A DNA stretch of 64,000 nt from Flavobacterium fluviale (GCF_003312915.1 NZ_CP030261.1:2728001-2792000); one strand, 5' to 3'; counted from the first letter of the stretch, positions 28,475 through 36,869 are shown. A program made the numbers and translations. The notes: a model not told the origin generated them from the sequence alone.

Positions 28475-29527
28475 TTATTGTAGAAGCGAAATAATTTCTT
28501 TAATTGAAAATTTAGCGCCGCATACAAATTCATCAGATGCTCCATAGTAAACTGTAAGGGTATCACCATCAGGTTCTACGATATGCCCATTTGTAAAAAC
28601 GACATTGCCAAAAAAGCCGCTTAATTCGTAATCTGTTTTAGGAAACATTATAGGAGTTTCTGTTCTCGAAATTACTTTTGAAGGATCTTCTAAATCCATT
28701 AAAAAAGCACCTAAACAATATTGGTGAAATTCGTTGGCTCCATGATAAATTTCCAGCCATCCAAATTCTGTTTTTATTGGTGCGGCCCCTGCACCGACTC
28801 TTTTACTATCCCAATTGCCTTTTCTGGTTTTTATAATGCATTTGTGATTTCCCCAGTGAAGACCATCGGGAGAAGAAGCAATCCAAATATAATTCCCGCC
28901 AATATCTACACTGCTCGGACGGTGTAAGGCATAGAATAAACCGTTTATTTTTTCTTCAAAAATCGCACAGTCTTTGTTGTGAGGAGGAAATATCATTCCG
29001 TGTTTTTGAAAGCTCTTCCAATCTGTTGTGGTGCGTAAACCAACTCCAACGCCATTGGAAGATACCGAAGTAAACGTTAAGTAATATTTTCCTTCAATTA
29101 AAGAAACACGGCAGTCTTCAATTCCGAAAGTTTCCAGAATTCCTTCACCAACTAAATAAGGATAGTTTTCAGGTTGGTAAAATTGTTTTCCATCATCACT
29201 GCATAGTAACCGAATGTGTGACAAAGTAGTTAAATAATCAATTCCCTGATAGTTTATAACGCGGGCATCTGTTGCAATAAGTTCGGGATGATCTTTGAGA
29301 ATTTCTATAATTTCTATTAAACCTGTTTCTGTAAGTATAGGAAACGAGATAATGTTTTCTACCTGCGTTGGTCTTTCGGCAACCCTTACTGCCAGCCAGA
29401 TTTTATTTTGAAATTGAAATACACCAGGATTAAGTAAACAAGTAATTTCCAATCCTTCCCTGCTTGGAGGTAAATCTGATGGCGAAATGATAGGATTTTC
29501 TGCAAAACGCTTGGCAATATCTTTCAT
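28475..29527 (-). CDS. GH130-family glycoside phosphorylase/hydrolase
   Basis: The 350-residue protein has the five-bladed propeller pattern of GH130, a family that phosphorolyses or hydrolyses beta-mannosides. Recognisable segments are ENPIISPSDLPP at the start, LNPGVFQFQNKIWLAVRVAER, GIEDCRVSLIEGKYYLTFT, DCAIFEEKINGLFYALHRP, and the family-typical KRVGAGAAPIKTEFGWLEIYHG, followed by the VFTNGHIVEPDGDTLTVYYG blade. There is no signal peptide, so it acts in the cytoplasm on imported oligosaccharides. Exact substrate and whether it uses phosphate or water are not readable here. It lies downstream of the sod gene but behind a terminator, so it is probably expressed on its own. Confidence 0.88.
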   Translation of the reverse strand: MKDIAKRFAENPIISPSDLPPSREGLEITCLLNPGVFQFQNKIWLAVRVAERPTQVENIISFPILTETGLIEIIEILKDHPELIATDARVINYQGIDYLTTLSHIRLLCSDDGKQFYQPENYPYLVGEGILETFGIEDCRVSLIEGKYYLTFTSVSSNGVGVGLRTTTDWKSFQKHGMIFPPHNKDCAIFEEKINGLFYALHRPSSVDIGGNYIWIASSPDGLHWGNHKCIIKTRKGNWDSKRVGAGAAPIKTEFGWLEIYHGANEFHQYCLGAFLMDLEDPSKVISRTETPIMFPKTDYELSGFFGNVVFTNGHIVEPDGDTLTVYYGASDEFVCGAKFSIKEIISLLQ

Positions 29528-29559
29528 AATGTTCGTGTATAATGAATATAAAAGATATA

Positions 29560-29597
29560 AAAAAAAGCTGATACTTAATTCGTACCAGCTTTTTTTC
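29560..29597 (-). terminator. intrinsic terminator after sod
   Basis: The hairpin AGCTGGTACGAATTAAGTATCAGCT followed by eight or more T residues on the minus strand directly follows the sod stop codon and separates it from the GH130 gene. Confidence 0.85.
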
Positions 29598-30376
29598 TAT
29601 ACTTTTTTAACCTTTTTGAGGGCTTCAACGTAATATTCATTTACTTTTTCCCAATTAATATGTTCGTAAAAAGCATCAATATAACTTCCTTTTCGGTTTT
29701 GATAATCTAGATAATAAGCATGTTCCCAAAGATCAATTCCTAAAATTGGCGTTCCCGGAATTAATGCATTTTTCATTAAAGGATTATCTTGATCTTGAGT
29801 TGTTGTAATTTGAAGTTTCCCATATCGGTCAACTACTAACCAAACCCATCCAGAACCAAACTGCTTTTCAGACTGTGCTTTAAATTGATTCGTTAAATTG
29901 TTAAAAGAACCAAATTCTTTATTAATAGAACCTGCAAGAGTATCTTTTGGAGTCTGCTCTTTAGGTGTTAGAACATTAAAATAAAGCGTATGATTGTAAT
30001 ATCCTCCAGCGTTTTGACGAAGTTTAGCATTATTTAAATCCATCTTTTTCAAAATATCCTCAATCGGCATATTTTCAAACTCAGTTGAAACAATTTCCTT
30101 GTTGAAGTTATTGGTGTAAGATAAATAATGTTTAGAATAATGAGTTTCTAAAGTCAAAGTTCGAATGGCGGGAGCAAGAGCGTCATAATTAAAAGGCAGT
30201 TTTGTCATTTCAAAAGAGCCGGGATCTGCTTTAACATCGTTTGGCGAACCAATAGTTATTTTCTCTTCTTTAGTGGGAAGAGGAACTTCTACAACTTCTG
30301 TCAGCTTATCTTCTTTACAAGAAAACAATAGTAAAAATGAAGCTAAAATGCTATAAAGAACAACGTTTTTCTTCAT
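29597..30376 (-). CDS. sod: Lipoprotein superoxide dismutase, Fe/Mn family
   Basis: The enzyme converts superoxide to oxygen and hydrogen peroxide. Unusually it begins with a lipoprotein signal (MKKNVVLYSILASFLLLFSC, lipidated Cys20) and a charged KEDK stretch after the cysteine, so it is exported and anchored. All four metal ligands are present: His79, His129, Asp215 and His219. Gly125 and Gln196 (in TQDQDNPL) match the manganese-type arrangement of the outer sphere, not the iron-type Gln69; the metal is therefore predicted to be Mn or exchangeable. A long linker (residues 21-55) precedes the catalytic domain. The gene is last in an operon after the ACBP gene (8-bp gap). Confidence 0.92.
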   Translation of the reverse strand: MKKNVVLYSILASFLLLFSCKEDKLTEVVEVPLPTKEEKITIGSPNDVKADPGSFEMTKLPFNYDALAPAIRTLTLETHYSKHYLSYTNNFNKEIVSTEFENMPIEDILKKMDLNNAKLRQNAGGYYNHTLYFNVLTPKEQTPKDTLAGSINKEFGSFNNLTNQFKAQSEKQFGSGWVWLVVDRYGKLQITTTQDQDNPLMKNALIPGTPILGIDLWEHAYYLDYQNRKGSYIDAFYEHINWEKVNEYYVEALKKVKKV

Positions 30377-30384
30377 AATGTTAT

Positions 30385-30654
30385 TTATTTTAATGTTAAT
30401 GAATTAATGATCTCGATGTAATTTTCCTTGGCTTCATCTATTGACATATGGCTGATCTGCATCCAAGCGTTAGTTTTAAAAGCATTTCTCAAATCAAAAT
30501 TTTCAGATTGATTGTAGATTGCTGTTCCAAAAGTAGCTTGTTTGTAAAAAGCATAAAGTCTTAACTGCACATCTTGCGGCAGTGAAGCCTGAGTCATTGT
30601 CAATGCAATTTCTACAGCTTCCGCAAAGCGAATATCTAAATCTTTTTCAGCCAT
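30385..30654 (-). CDS. Acyl-CoA-binding protein
   Basis: The 89-residue protein is a complete ACBP, a four-helix bundle that binds long-chain acyl-CoA in the cytoplasm. The conserved segments are LDIRFAEAVEIAL, LRLYAFYKQATFG (the family's YALYKQAT motif), and AWMQISHMSIDEAKENYI (family W-x-x-x-x-G-x-S-x-x-E-A). Bacterial ACBPs are uncommon outside a few phyla, including Bacteroidota. Its ATG directly abuts the psd stop codon (no gap), so it is part of the phospholipid operon and probably buffers acyl-CoA for it. Confidence 0.9.
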   Translation of the reverse strand: MAEKDLDIRFAEAVEIALTMTQASLPQDVQLRLYAFYKQATFGTAIYNQSENFDLRNAFKTNAWMQISHMSIDEAKENYIEIINSLTLK

Positions 30655-31308
30655 TTATGCTTTCGTAGCAATAATTGTTTTTCCACCAATCGCTTTTTGA
30701 TTTAACTCAACATTGATAGGTGTACCTAAAGGTAAAAATAAATCTACTCTCGATCCAAATTTAATGAAACCAGCATCTGTTCCTTGAACAACCTGTATTC
30801 CTTCTTTAGCGTAATTTACAATTCTACGAGCCAACGCTCCAGCAATTTGTCTGTATAAAATAGCGCCAAAACTGTCGTTTTCAATTACTACTGTTGTTCT
30901 TTCGTTTTCTTCACTTGCTTTTGGATGCCATGCAACAAGGAATTTTCCAGGGTGGTATTTACTAAATTTAATGATACCATCCATCGCGTAACGCGTTACG
31001 TGAACATTGATAGGCGACATAAAAATAGAAACCTGTAAACGTTTATCTTTAAAATATTCTCCTTCATAAACTTCCTCGATAACCACAACTTTTCCATCAA
31101 CAGGAGCAAGGATGTGATCGGTGTTTCTAACTGCAATTCTTTTAGGATTTCTAAAGAATTGTAAAATAATGATCAAAACTACTAATGCTGCAATTTGAAC
31201 AAGTGTTCTCAGCCAAGTGATATCAATAAATTTATCAGCTAATAAAACCACAACAACAGTAAAAACTACTCCTAATAAAATGGACGGGCCTCCTTCTTTA
31301 TGAAACAT
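30655..31308 (-). CDS. psd: Phosphatidylserine decarboxylase proenzyme
   Basis: The enzyme converts phosphatidylserine to phosphatidylethanolamine at the inner membrane. The 217-residue protein is of the short PSD-A type. Two N-terminal membrane segments (about 10-30 and 36-52) are followed by the catalytic domain with ILAPVDGKVVVIEE and the motif FIKFGSRVDLFLP, where self-cleavage between Gly185 and Ser186 produces the pyruvoyl cofactor. The histidine in MSPINVHVTR is also conserved. The first 11 bp overlap the end of cdsA, which points to translational coupling within the LUD-cdsA-psd-ACBP-sod operon. Confidence 0.94.
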   Translation of the reverse strand: MFHKEGGPSILLGVVFTVVVVLLADKFIDITWLRTLVQIAALVVLIIILQFFRNPKRIAVRNTDHILAPVDGKVVVIEEVYEGEYFKDKRLQVSIFMSPINVHVTRYAMDGIIKFSKYHPGKFLVAWHPKASEENERTTVVIENDSFGAILYRQIAGALARRIVNYAKEGIQVVQGTDAGFIKFGSRVDLFLPLGTPINVELNQKAIGGKTIIATKA

Positions 31309-32188
31309 AATATAAAATTTGATAAAATAAAAATATAATTGGTGCTACAAATATAACACTATCTAATCGATCTAAAATACCTCCGTGTCCCGGCATTATC
31401 GAGCCGCTGTCTTTTACACCTGCAATTCTTTTAAATTTGGATTCAATTAAGTCTCCGATTGTTCCAAAAATGCTTACAATTAAAGCAATTATTGTCCAGA
31501 TTAAAATCGATTTGCTGCTAAATTCAGGATTTGGCTGAATGTACAGTTTGGAGATTAAAAAACCCGCAAAACCTGCAAAAACAACACCGCCAAGGAAACC
31601 TTCAATTGTTTTTTTAGGAGAAACACGCTCAAACAGTTTATGTTTTCCTATTGATTTTCCAACTAAATAAGCAAAAGTGTCATTAGTCCATATCAAAACA
31701 AATAATCCAAGAATAATTTTCGGATTATAATCATTAGTACCAAATGAAATTTTGACGATAAAAATAAAAGGAAGGGTAATATATCCCAGTAGATATAAAT
31801 ATTTTGAAGAAGTACTTATTTTCTGAACTGAATCATAAAACAAGAATATGATGCATTTTATAGAAACAACAAGTGTAACTGCTAAAAGAACTAAATCCAG
31901 CTGTTTAATATTGGTTTCTAAATTTATATTTGAATTGAAAGTATCGTTTAAAAATTTAGTTGTCTGCTTGTTATAATGGCTGACAAGTATAGTTACGCCA
32001 TAAATTAACATTCCAAAAAGTATCGAGAATACTTTATTTAGATTTACTAGATTAGAAAATTCATAAACTGTGATAATTAAGAATACACCAAAAAGAGTAA
32101 TGAAGCTTTCGGTAGAAAACAATATCGAAGTTAATAATAGAGCGATATAAACAGCACCAGAAATGGTTCTCTTCAGTGTTTCATTCAT
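31298..32188 (-). CDS. cdsA: Phosphatidate cytidylyltransferase
   Basis: The enzyme makes CDP-diacylglycerol from phosphatidic acid and CTP, the common precursor of bacterial phospholipids. The 296-residue protein has about eight membrane segments and the family signature near the C-terminus: KDSGSIMPGHGGILDRLD at residues 259-276, preceded by GDLIESKFKR. The ISPKKTIEG-like segment (VSPKKTIEGFLGG, 189-201) is also typical. It starts 1 bp after the LUD gene stop and overlaps psd by 11 bp, so it sits in the middle of a tightly packed operon that supplies the CDP-DAG to phosphatidylethanolamine route. Confidence 0.94.
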   Translation of the reverse strand: MNETLKRTISGAVYIALLLTSILFSTESFITLFGVFLIITVYEFSNLVNLNKVFSILFGMLIYGVTILVSHYNKQTTKFLNDTFNSNINLETNIKQLDLVLLAVTLVVSIKCIIFLFYDSVQKISTSSKYLYLLGYITLPFIFIVKISFGTNDYNPKIILGLFVLIWTNDTFAYLVGKSIGKHKLFERVSPKKTIEGFLGGVVFAGFAGFLISKLYIQPNPEFSSKSILIWTIIALIVSIFGTIGDLIESKFKRIAGVKDSGSIMPGHGGILDRLDSVIFVAPIIFLFYQILYYVS

Positions 32189-32189
32189 C

Positions 32190-32795
32190 TTAAAGATCTT
32201 CTAAAAGCAGTAAATAAAGATTTTTTGCAACACTTCCGTACTGCGTAAAGTCTTCTTCTTTGGCTTTTTCGAAATATTTTATTGTAGTGATATTAGTAGG
32301 ATAGTCTCTTTCGTATTTACGCTTTATAGCGCTCAGTCCGTCACTTTTCATTGGCAGGATCTGGCTTGTGGTTGCTATAATAACAATATTTGCAGGTAAT
32401 TCGTTTGGTTTGTTTTGTCTGATCTGTTTTGATGAAAATAAGATAGATCCTTCATCGGCAATAAGATTCTCGCAGCTTGCCAATAAGAATTTTGGTTTAG
32501 AAGGAGCGATGTAAAATAATTTGTTTTCTTCTAATAAGGTAAAAAGAGCTGGTTCATAACACAAAACTTCGCTTTCAAACCAATCATTTTCTTCTAGTAT
32601 GTTTTCAAACTGTTCAGCAACTTCATCAGTGTTTTCACAATATAAGAACTTACCTCCATTTTTTTTAAAATTGAAAATAAATTGTTCGTCTAAAGATAAA
32701 TGACTGTTCTGCGCAGATGTACCTGCATATTCGCTTTCGTTCTGTTCGTCAGAAGCGGCTTCACTTGAGCCAAATATTTTTTTGAAAAAATTCAT
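32190..32795 (-). CDS. LUD-domain (LutC/YkgG-like) protein
   Basis: The 201-residue protein resembles the LUD domain family, known from LutC of lactate utilisation, but stands alone without lutA or lutB. N-terminal residues 1-45 are polar and Ser/Glu-rich. The domain runs from about 50 and contains CENLIADEGSILFSSKQIRQNKPNELPANIVIIATTSQIL-type segments (an acidic-Gly turn, then a hydrophobic strand). The C-terminus is acidic (LYLLLLEDL). It is the first gene of the cdsA operon and has its own -7 box just after the ftsH terminator. A role in lactate use is not supported by context; the function is unknown. Confidence 0.75.
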   Translation of the reverse strand: MNFFKKIFGSSEAASDEQNESEYAGTSAQNSHLSLDEQFIFNFKKNGGKFLYCENTDEVAEQFENILEENDWFESEVLCYEPALFTLLEENKLFYIAPSKPKFLLASCENLIADEGSILFSSKQIRQNKPNELPANIVIIATTSQILPMKSDGLSAIKRKYERDYPTNITTIKYFEKAKEEDFTQYGSVAKNLYLLLLEDL

Positions 32796-32835
32796 TTTTT
32801 ATATGAAATACTTTACATGTTAATTGAAAACGTTC

Positions 32836-32843
32836 AAAGATAA
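32836..32843 (-). promoter_or_regulatory. -7 promoter box (TATCTTTG) for the LUD-cdsA-psd operon
   Basis: TATCTTTG on the minus strand is a perfect TAnnTTTG. It directly follows the ftsH terminator hairpin and lies about 40 bp before the LUD gene. A TTG is found 14 bp upstream, within the hairpin, closer than the usual 17-23. Confidence 0.6.
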
Positions 32844-32880
32844 AAAAATCTTAATTCAAAAGGGTGTTTTGAATTAAGAT
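32844..32880 (-). terminator. intrinsic terminator after ftsH
   Basis: A perfect 12-bp stem (CTTAATTCAAAA and its complement) with a 5-base loop is followed on the minus strand by seven T residues. Confidence 0.88.
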
Positions 32881-32912
32881 TTTAAAAAATTATTACGTAT
32901 TTCGTAATTTAT

Positions 32913-34838
32913 TTATGAAACTACTTCTTCCAAATTTTTGTCAAAAGTTCGTTTTCCAAATATATTTTCTAGATCATCTTTAAAGATAACTTCTTTTTCA
33001 ATCAGAATATCAGCTAGTTGATTTAGTTTGTCTTTGTTTTCTTCTAAGATCTGAATCGCTCTTTGGTATTGACCTTCGATTAATTCCGAAATTTCAGCAT
33101 CAATAATTTTTGCTGTTTCATCAGAATATGGTTTCGAGAAGTTATACTCGCTTTGTCCAGTTGAATCGTAATAAGTAACATTTCCGATTTTATCGTTCAA
33201 TCCGTAGATCGTTACCATAGCACGAGCTTGACGTGTTACTTTTTCTAAATCGCTTAATGCACCAGTAGAAATTCTGTCGAAAGTTACCTTCTCAGCCGCT
33301 CTACCACCCATAGTAGCACACATTTCGTCTAACATTTGATCTGTTCTAACGATTTGTCTCTCTTCTGGTAAATACCAAGCAGCTCCTAAACTTTGTCCGC
33401 GAGGCACAATAGTTACTTTAATAAGAGGAGCAGCATGCTCTAACATCCAGCTTACAGTTGCGTGTCCAGCTTCGTGAATAGCGATTGCTCTTTTCTCTTC
33501 TGGAGTTATAATTTTATTTTTCTTTTCTAAACCACCAATAATTCTGTCAACTGCATCAAGGAAATCTTGTCTGTCAACCGCAGCCTTATTGTTACGAGCA
33601 GCAATTAAAGCAGCTTCGTTACAAACATTTGCAATATCAGCACCAGAGAAACCTGGAGTTTGTTTAGCTAAGAAGTCTAAATCAAGACCTTCAACTTTTT
33701 TAATCGGTTTTAAGTGTACTTGGAAGATTTCCGCTCTTTCGCGAATATCTGGTAAGTCTACAAAAATTTGTCTGTCAAAACGGCCTGCACGCATTAAAGC
33801 TTTGTCAAGAACATCAGCTCTATTGGTTGCTGCTAAAACAATTACATTAGAGTTTGTACCAAAACCGTCCATTTCTGTTAGTAATTGGTTCAAAGTGTTT
33901 TCTCTTTCGTCATTTCCGCCAGACATATTGCTTTTTCCTCTCGCTCTACCAACAGCATCAATCTCATCAATGAAAATGATAGCAGGAGATTTTTCTTTTG
34001 CTTGTTTGAATAAATCACGTACACGTGAAGCACCAACTCCTACGAACATTTCAACGAAATCAGAACCTGATAAAGAGAAGAAAGGTACCTGAGCCTCACC
34101 AGCAACAGCTTTTGCTAATAAAGTTTTACCAGTTCCCGGAGGTCCTACAAGTAGAGCACCTTTTGGAATTTTACCTCCAAGATTGGTGTATTTTTCTGGG
34201 TTTTTTAGGAATTCAACAATTTCTTGAATCTCTTCTTTCGCGCCTTCTAAACCAGCAACATCTTTAAATGTAGTTTTGATATCTGTTTTTTCGTCAAAGA
34301 GTTTAGCTTTAGATTTCCCGATATTGAAAATCTGTCCGCCTCCGCCAGCGCCTCCGCCAGACATCTTACGCATGATGAAAATCCATACACCCACAATGAT
34401 GATGATAGGAAGTAAGCTGATTAAAATATCGCTCCAATTATTTTTTTGAAGGAAATTAAAATCTTTCAGTTTGCCTTCGCTAACTGCTTTTTCAAGTTTT
34501 GTTTGAAATATTTGATCATTACCAATTTCCAACGTGTAGTGTGGACCTTTGTTTGGCTGTTTGAAAATATCTTCAGCAACTTTTTTATTTGCCGGGTCTT
34601 TAAGAGCCGCAGCATTTAAATATACTTCAGCTTCAGCTTTGTTGTACACAATAACCTTTTCAATCTGGCCTTTTTCTAAAAGCGTATTGAATTTAGAAGA
34701 AGTTAATTGAGCAGGTTCGCTTAAACTTGATCCTCCTGTGGCAAAACTTATGAATAAAAAAACTAAAAGTATTGCGGTATATATTAACCAAGGACTTATT
34801 TTAAATTTATTCGGATTTGGATTATTATCTTTAGCCAT
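32913..34838 (-). CDS. ftsH: ATP-dependent zinc metalloprotease FtsH
   Basis: This is a membrane-bound AAA+ protease that degrades membrane and some cytoplasmic regulatory proteins. The 641-residue protein has two membrane segments (about 15-33 and 137-156) enclosing a periplasmic domain. A Gly-rich linker (160-168) follows, then the AAA module with Walker A VGPPGTGKT (231-239), Walker B IIFIDEID (287-294) and the SRH arginines in RAGRFDRQ. The peptidase site is HEAGH (455-459). Length and order are normal. The start lies 15 bp after the rsfS stop, so rsfS and ftsH are co-transcribed. A strong terminator ends the unit. Confidence 0.96.
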   Translation of the reverse strand: MAKDNNPNPNKFKISPWLIYTAILLVFLFISFATGGSSLSEPAQLTSSKFNTLLEKGQIEKVIVYNKAEAEVYLNAAALKDPANKKVAEDIFKQPNKGPHYTLEIGNDQIFQTKLEKAVSEGKLKDFNFLQKNNWSDILISLLPIIIIVGVWIFIMRKMSGGGAGGGGQIFNIGKSKAKLFDEKTDIKTTFKDVAGLEGAKEEIQEIVEFLKNPEKYTNLGGKIPKGALLVGPPGTGKTLLAKAVAGEAQVPFFSLSGSDFVEMFVGVGASRVRDLFKQAKEKSPAIIFIDEIDAVGRARGKSNMSGGNDERENTLNQLLTEMDGFGTNSNVIVLAATNRADVLDKALMRAGRFDRQIFVDLPDIRERAEIFQVHLKPIKKVEGLDLDFLAKQTPGFSGADIANVCNEAALIAARNNKAAVDRQDFLDAVDRIIGGLEKKNKIITPEEKRAIAIHEAGHATVSWMLEHAAPLIKVTIVPRGQSLGAAWYLPEERQIVRTDQMLDEMCATMGGRAAEKVTFDRISTGALSDLEKVTRQARAMVTIYGLNDKIGNVTYYDSTGQSEYNFSKPYSDETAKIIDAEISELIEGQYQRAIQILEENKDKLNQLADILIEKEVIFKDDLENIFGKRTFDKNLEEVVS

Positions 34839-34853
34839 TTAATGAAAGTTTCT

Positions 34854-35225
34854 TTAGTATTTGTTCTCGATTGTAGTTATTTTGGCATCGCCCCAAAGGC
34901 TCTCGATGTTGTAATATTCGCGAATATGTTTCTGGAAAACGTGTACCACAATGTGTACATAATCCATTAAAACCCATTCTGCATTATCGGTTCCTTCAAC
35001 GTGCCAAGGCTTATCTTTTAAGTCTTTTGATACTGTTTTTTGAATTGAGTTTACGATGGCGTTAACTTGGGTATTGGAGCTACCGTTGCAAATTACAAAA
35101 TAGTCGCATACAGCTGTATCTATTTCTCTTAAGTCAAGAATATCGATATCATTTCCTTTTACTTCCTCAATCCCTTTGATTATGTTCGCCAGTAGAACAT
35201 CATTATTAATCGTCTTTTTCGCCAT
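34854..35225 (-). CDS. rsfS: Ribosome silencing factor RsfS
   Basis: The 123-residue protein belongs to the RsfS/Iojap family. It binds ribosomal protein uL14 and stops subunit joining when nutrients are short. The family core is visible: DILDLREIDTAVCDYFVICNGSS, then the conserved W-H-V-E-G (PWHVEGTDNAEWVLMDY) and VHIVVHVFQKHIREYYNIESLWGDA. The length is typical. It lies upstream of ftsH in the same operon and is divergent from birA across 94 bp. Confidence 0.95.
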   Translation of the reverse strand: MAKKTINNDVLLANIIKGIEEVKGNDIDILDLREIDTAVCDYFVICNGSSNTQVNAIVNSIQKTVSKDLKDKPWHVEGTDNAEWVLMDYVHIVVHVFQKHIREYYNIESLWGDAKITTIENKY

Positions 35226-35244
35226 GAATTATTTTATATGTGAA

Positions 35245-35278
35245 TTTGTAAAGTTACCAAATTTTGTGATTATTTTTG
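35245..35278 (+). promoter_or_regulatory. birA promoter: TTTG-N22-TATTTTTG
   Basis: TTTG at 35245-35248 is separated by 22 bp from TATTTTTG at 35271-35278. Both elements and their spacing fit the flavobacterial consensus TTG-N17-23-TAnnTTTG. The predicted leader to the birA ATG is about 38 nt. Confidence 0.65.
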
Positions 35279-35319
35279 AACCTTAACAAAATATTAAATT
35301 AAGTTATTTAAATTATTTA

Positions 35320-36048
35320 ATGAAACTAATCAAACTCGATGCCATAGATTCAACAAATGATTTCCTGAAAGCATTGTCAAGTCAGGATCAACTGGAGAAT
35401 TTTACGGTGGTAACAGCTGAAAATCAGACAAAAGGCAAAGGGCAAATGGGAGGAAAGTGGGAGTCTGAAGCTGGTAAAAACTTAATTATGAGTGTATTGG
35501 TAAAGGATTTTCTATTTAATAGCGAACAAGTCTTTAATTTAAGTATTGTCGTTTCACTAGCCGTTACAGAAGTTCTAAAATCGTTAAATATTCCTGATAT
35601 ATGCATAAAATGGCCAAACGACATTCTGTCATACAATAAGAAATTGGCTGGCATACTAATCGAAAACACCATAAAAAGCGATGGCAGGATCGTGTCAGTT
35701 GTCGGAATAGGAATGAATGTAAATCAAACCAATTACACAGATTTGCCAAACGCGTCATCTCTTGCAGTAATTTCAGGTAAATCTTTTGATAAAGAAGAAT
35801 TAGTAATTTTAATTGTTGAAAGAATAAAAGATAAAATCTTATTATGGCAGACTTCTGCAAGTGATTTATGGAATGATTATTTTAATTCTTTATTCAAAAA
35901 AGGAGTTCCTATGCCTTTCAAAAACCTCAACGATCAAAATTTCATGGGAATAATTCAAGGTGTTTCTCCAATTGGAAAATTACAGGTTTTATTAGAAGAT
36001 GATTCTGTTGTGGAGTTTGATATAAAGGAGGTTAAAATGCTTTATTGA
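35320..36048 (+). CDS. birA: Biotin--[acetyl-CoA-carboxylase] ligase (monofunctional)
   Basis: The enzyme activates biotin as biotinyl-AMP and attaches it to the biotin carboxyl carrier protein. The 242-residue protein has only the catalytic and C-terminal domains; the N-terminal DNA-binding domain of E. coli BirA is missing, so it is not a repressor. Diagnostic segments are DAIDSTNDFLK, the biotin/ATP loop QTKGKGQMGGKWES (a variant of GRGRRGR-W), IKWPNDILSYNKKLAGILIE, and VGIGMNVNQ. It has its own promoter in the 94-bp gap shared with rsfS and is followed by repeat-rich DNA and a terminator. Confidence 0.94.
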   Translation: MKLIKLDAIDSTNDFLKALSSQDQLENFTVVTAENQTKGKGQMGGKWESEAGKNLIMSVLVKDFLFNSEQVFNLSIVVSLAVTEVLKSLNIPDICIKWPNDILSYNKKLAGILIENTIKSDGRIVSVVGIGMNVNQTNYTDLPNASSLAVISGKSFDKEELVILIVERIKDKILLWQTSASDLWNDYFNSLFKKGVPMPFKNLNDQNFMGIIQGVSPIGKLQVLLEDDSVVEFDIKEVKMLY

Positions 36049-36087
36049 GAGGTTCAAAGGGGCAAAGGTTCAAAGGAACAAAGGTTT
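36048..36087. repeat. GGTTCAAAGG short direct repeats
   Basis: Three near-copies of GGTTCAAAGG / GGCAAAGG lie directly after the birA stop codon; same word family as at 23820-24012. Confidence 0.65.
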
Positions 36088-36090
36088 TTT

Positions 36091-36240
36091 TTAGAGACGC
36101 ACTGCAGTGCGTCTAACACATATTTACCACACAGTGTGATATTTTTTAGAAGAAGAAGAAATCTCCACAAGTAACTCGCTTTTAAATTGTTAATCTTTGT
36201 CGAATTTCTCGCGGAGATTTCTCATTCGTCGAAAAGACAA
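36091..36240. repeat. GACGCACTGCAGTGCGTC palindrome and a decayed inverted-repeat element
   Basis: AGACGCACTGCAGTGCGTCT (36093-36112) is a perfect palindrome with relatives at 51826-51900. It is followed by AATCTCCACAAGTAACTCG ... GCGGAGATTTCTCATTCGTCG, a diverged relative of the element at 16775-16880. Confidence 0.7.
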
Positions 36241-36245
36241 AAAAC

Positions 36246-36275
36246 AAAAAAGTCCAATCGTAAGATTGAACTTTT
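36246..36275. terminator. intrinsic terminator between convergent birA and SRPBCC gene
   Basis: AAAGTCCAATC pairs with GATTGAACTTT (one mismatch) across a short loop, with A and T runs on either side. Confidence 0.65.
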
Positions 36276-36308
36276 CATTTATAATTCACCATTAATAATT
36301 CACCATTA

Positions 36309-36701
36309 TTAAAGCTTATTCATATTATTTGCTAGAGTTTCAATGAATTTACTGATTGGTCCTTTAACCATCATTGCCATCATAGCATTAAACTCTCCTT
36401 CAAAAAACAATTGAACTGCACTTTCAGAATCAGAAATGCTGTCAATGTTCGAAGTCAAAGTAAACGGAAGTTTGTCACTTGCTGCACCCAAAACAATTTT
36501 GTTTGGAGCCACTTTGTCTTTCATTTTTAATTTGATTTCAGGCATCCCTTTCAATCCAAAAATAAAAGCGTCTTCGCCAGTCACTTCAAATTTAGCGATA
36601 TTATCCGGCATTAATTTTTCAAAATTCTTAACATCAGTCAATTGATCAAATAAATCTTGAGCTGATTTCTGAACAGTAACTTTTGGACTTTCTAAGTTCA
36701 T
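36309..36701 (-). CDS. SRPBCC-family (START-like) protein
   Basis: The 130-residue protein fits the helix-grip SRPBCC fold: a start VTVQKSAQDLFDQLTDVKNFEKLMPDNI, the typical phrase DVKNFEKLMP, central beta strands (EIKLKMKDKVAPNKIVLGAAS, PFTLTSNIDSIS), and a long C-terminal helix (KGPISKFIETLANNMNKL). Such proteins bind hydrophobic ligands or act in cofactor handling (for example CoxG-like); no specific ligand can be read. It is cytoplasmic and conserved next to pyrE as far as I recall, but it is a separate unit because 168 bp with a repeat lie in between. Confidence 0.82.
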   Translation of the reverse strand: MNLESPKVTVQKSAQDLFDQLTDVKNFEKLMPDNIAKFEVTGEDAFIFGLKGMPEIKLKMKDKVAPNKIVLGAASDKLPFTLTSNIDSISDSESAVQLFFEGEFNAMMAMMVKGPISKFIETLANNMNKL

Positions 36702-36720
36702 ATATTTTTTGTTTTTTTAT

Positions 36721-36789
36721 TTTTACCGCAAAGTGCGCTAAGGTTTTTTTATAGGCTAGGTTTATAAAACACTAAGATCGCAAAGTGAG
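36721..36789. repeat. ACCGCAAAG...GCAAAG intergenic repeat, single copy
   Basis: TTACCGCAAAGTGCGCTAAGG ... AAAACACTAAGATCGCAAAG matches the arm at 16683-16752 with a few differences; it lies between pyrE and the SRPBCC gene. Confidence 0.75.
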
Positions 36790-36869
36790 ATTAAATTCCC
36801 AAAAAAGAGCGAATCGATTTTTTAGAAAATCTAAAATCTATTCCGAGGCTTTGGGACTAAAATCTAAAA

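Noticed and set aside
32190..32795. Lactate utilisation role (LutC) for the LUD gene
   Set aside because: lutA and lutB are absent and the gene heads a phospholipid operon.
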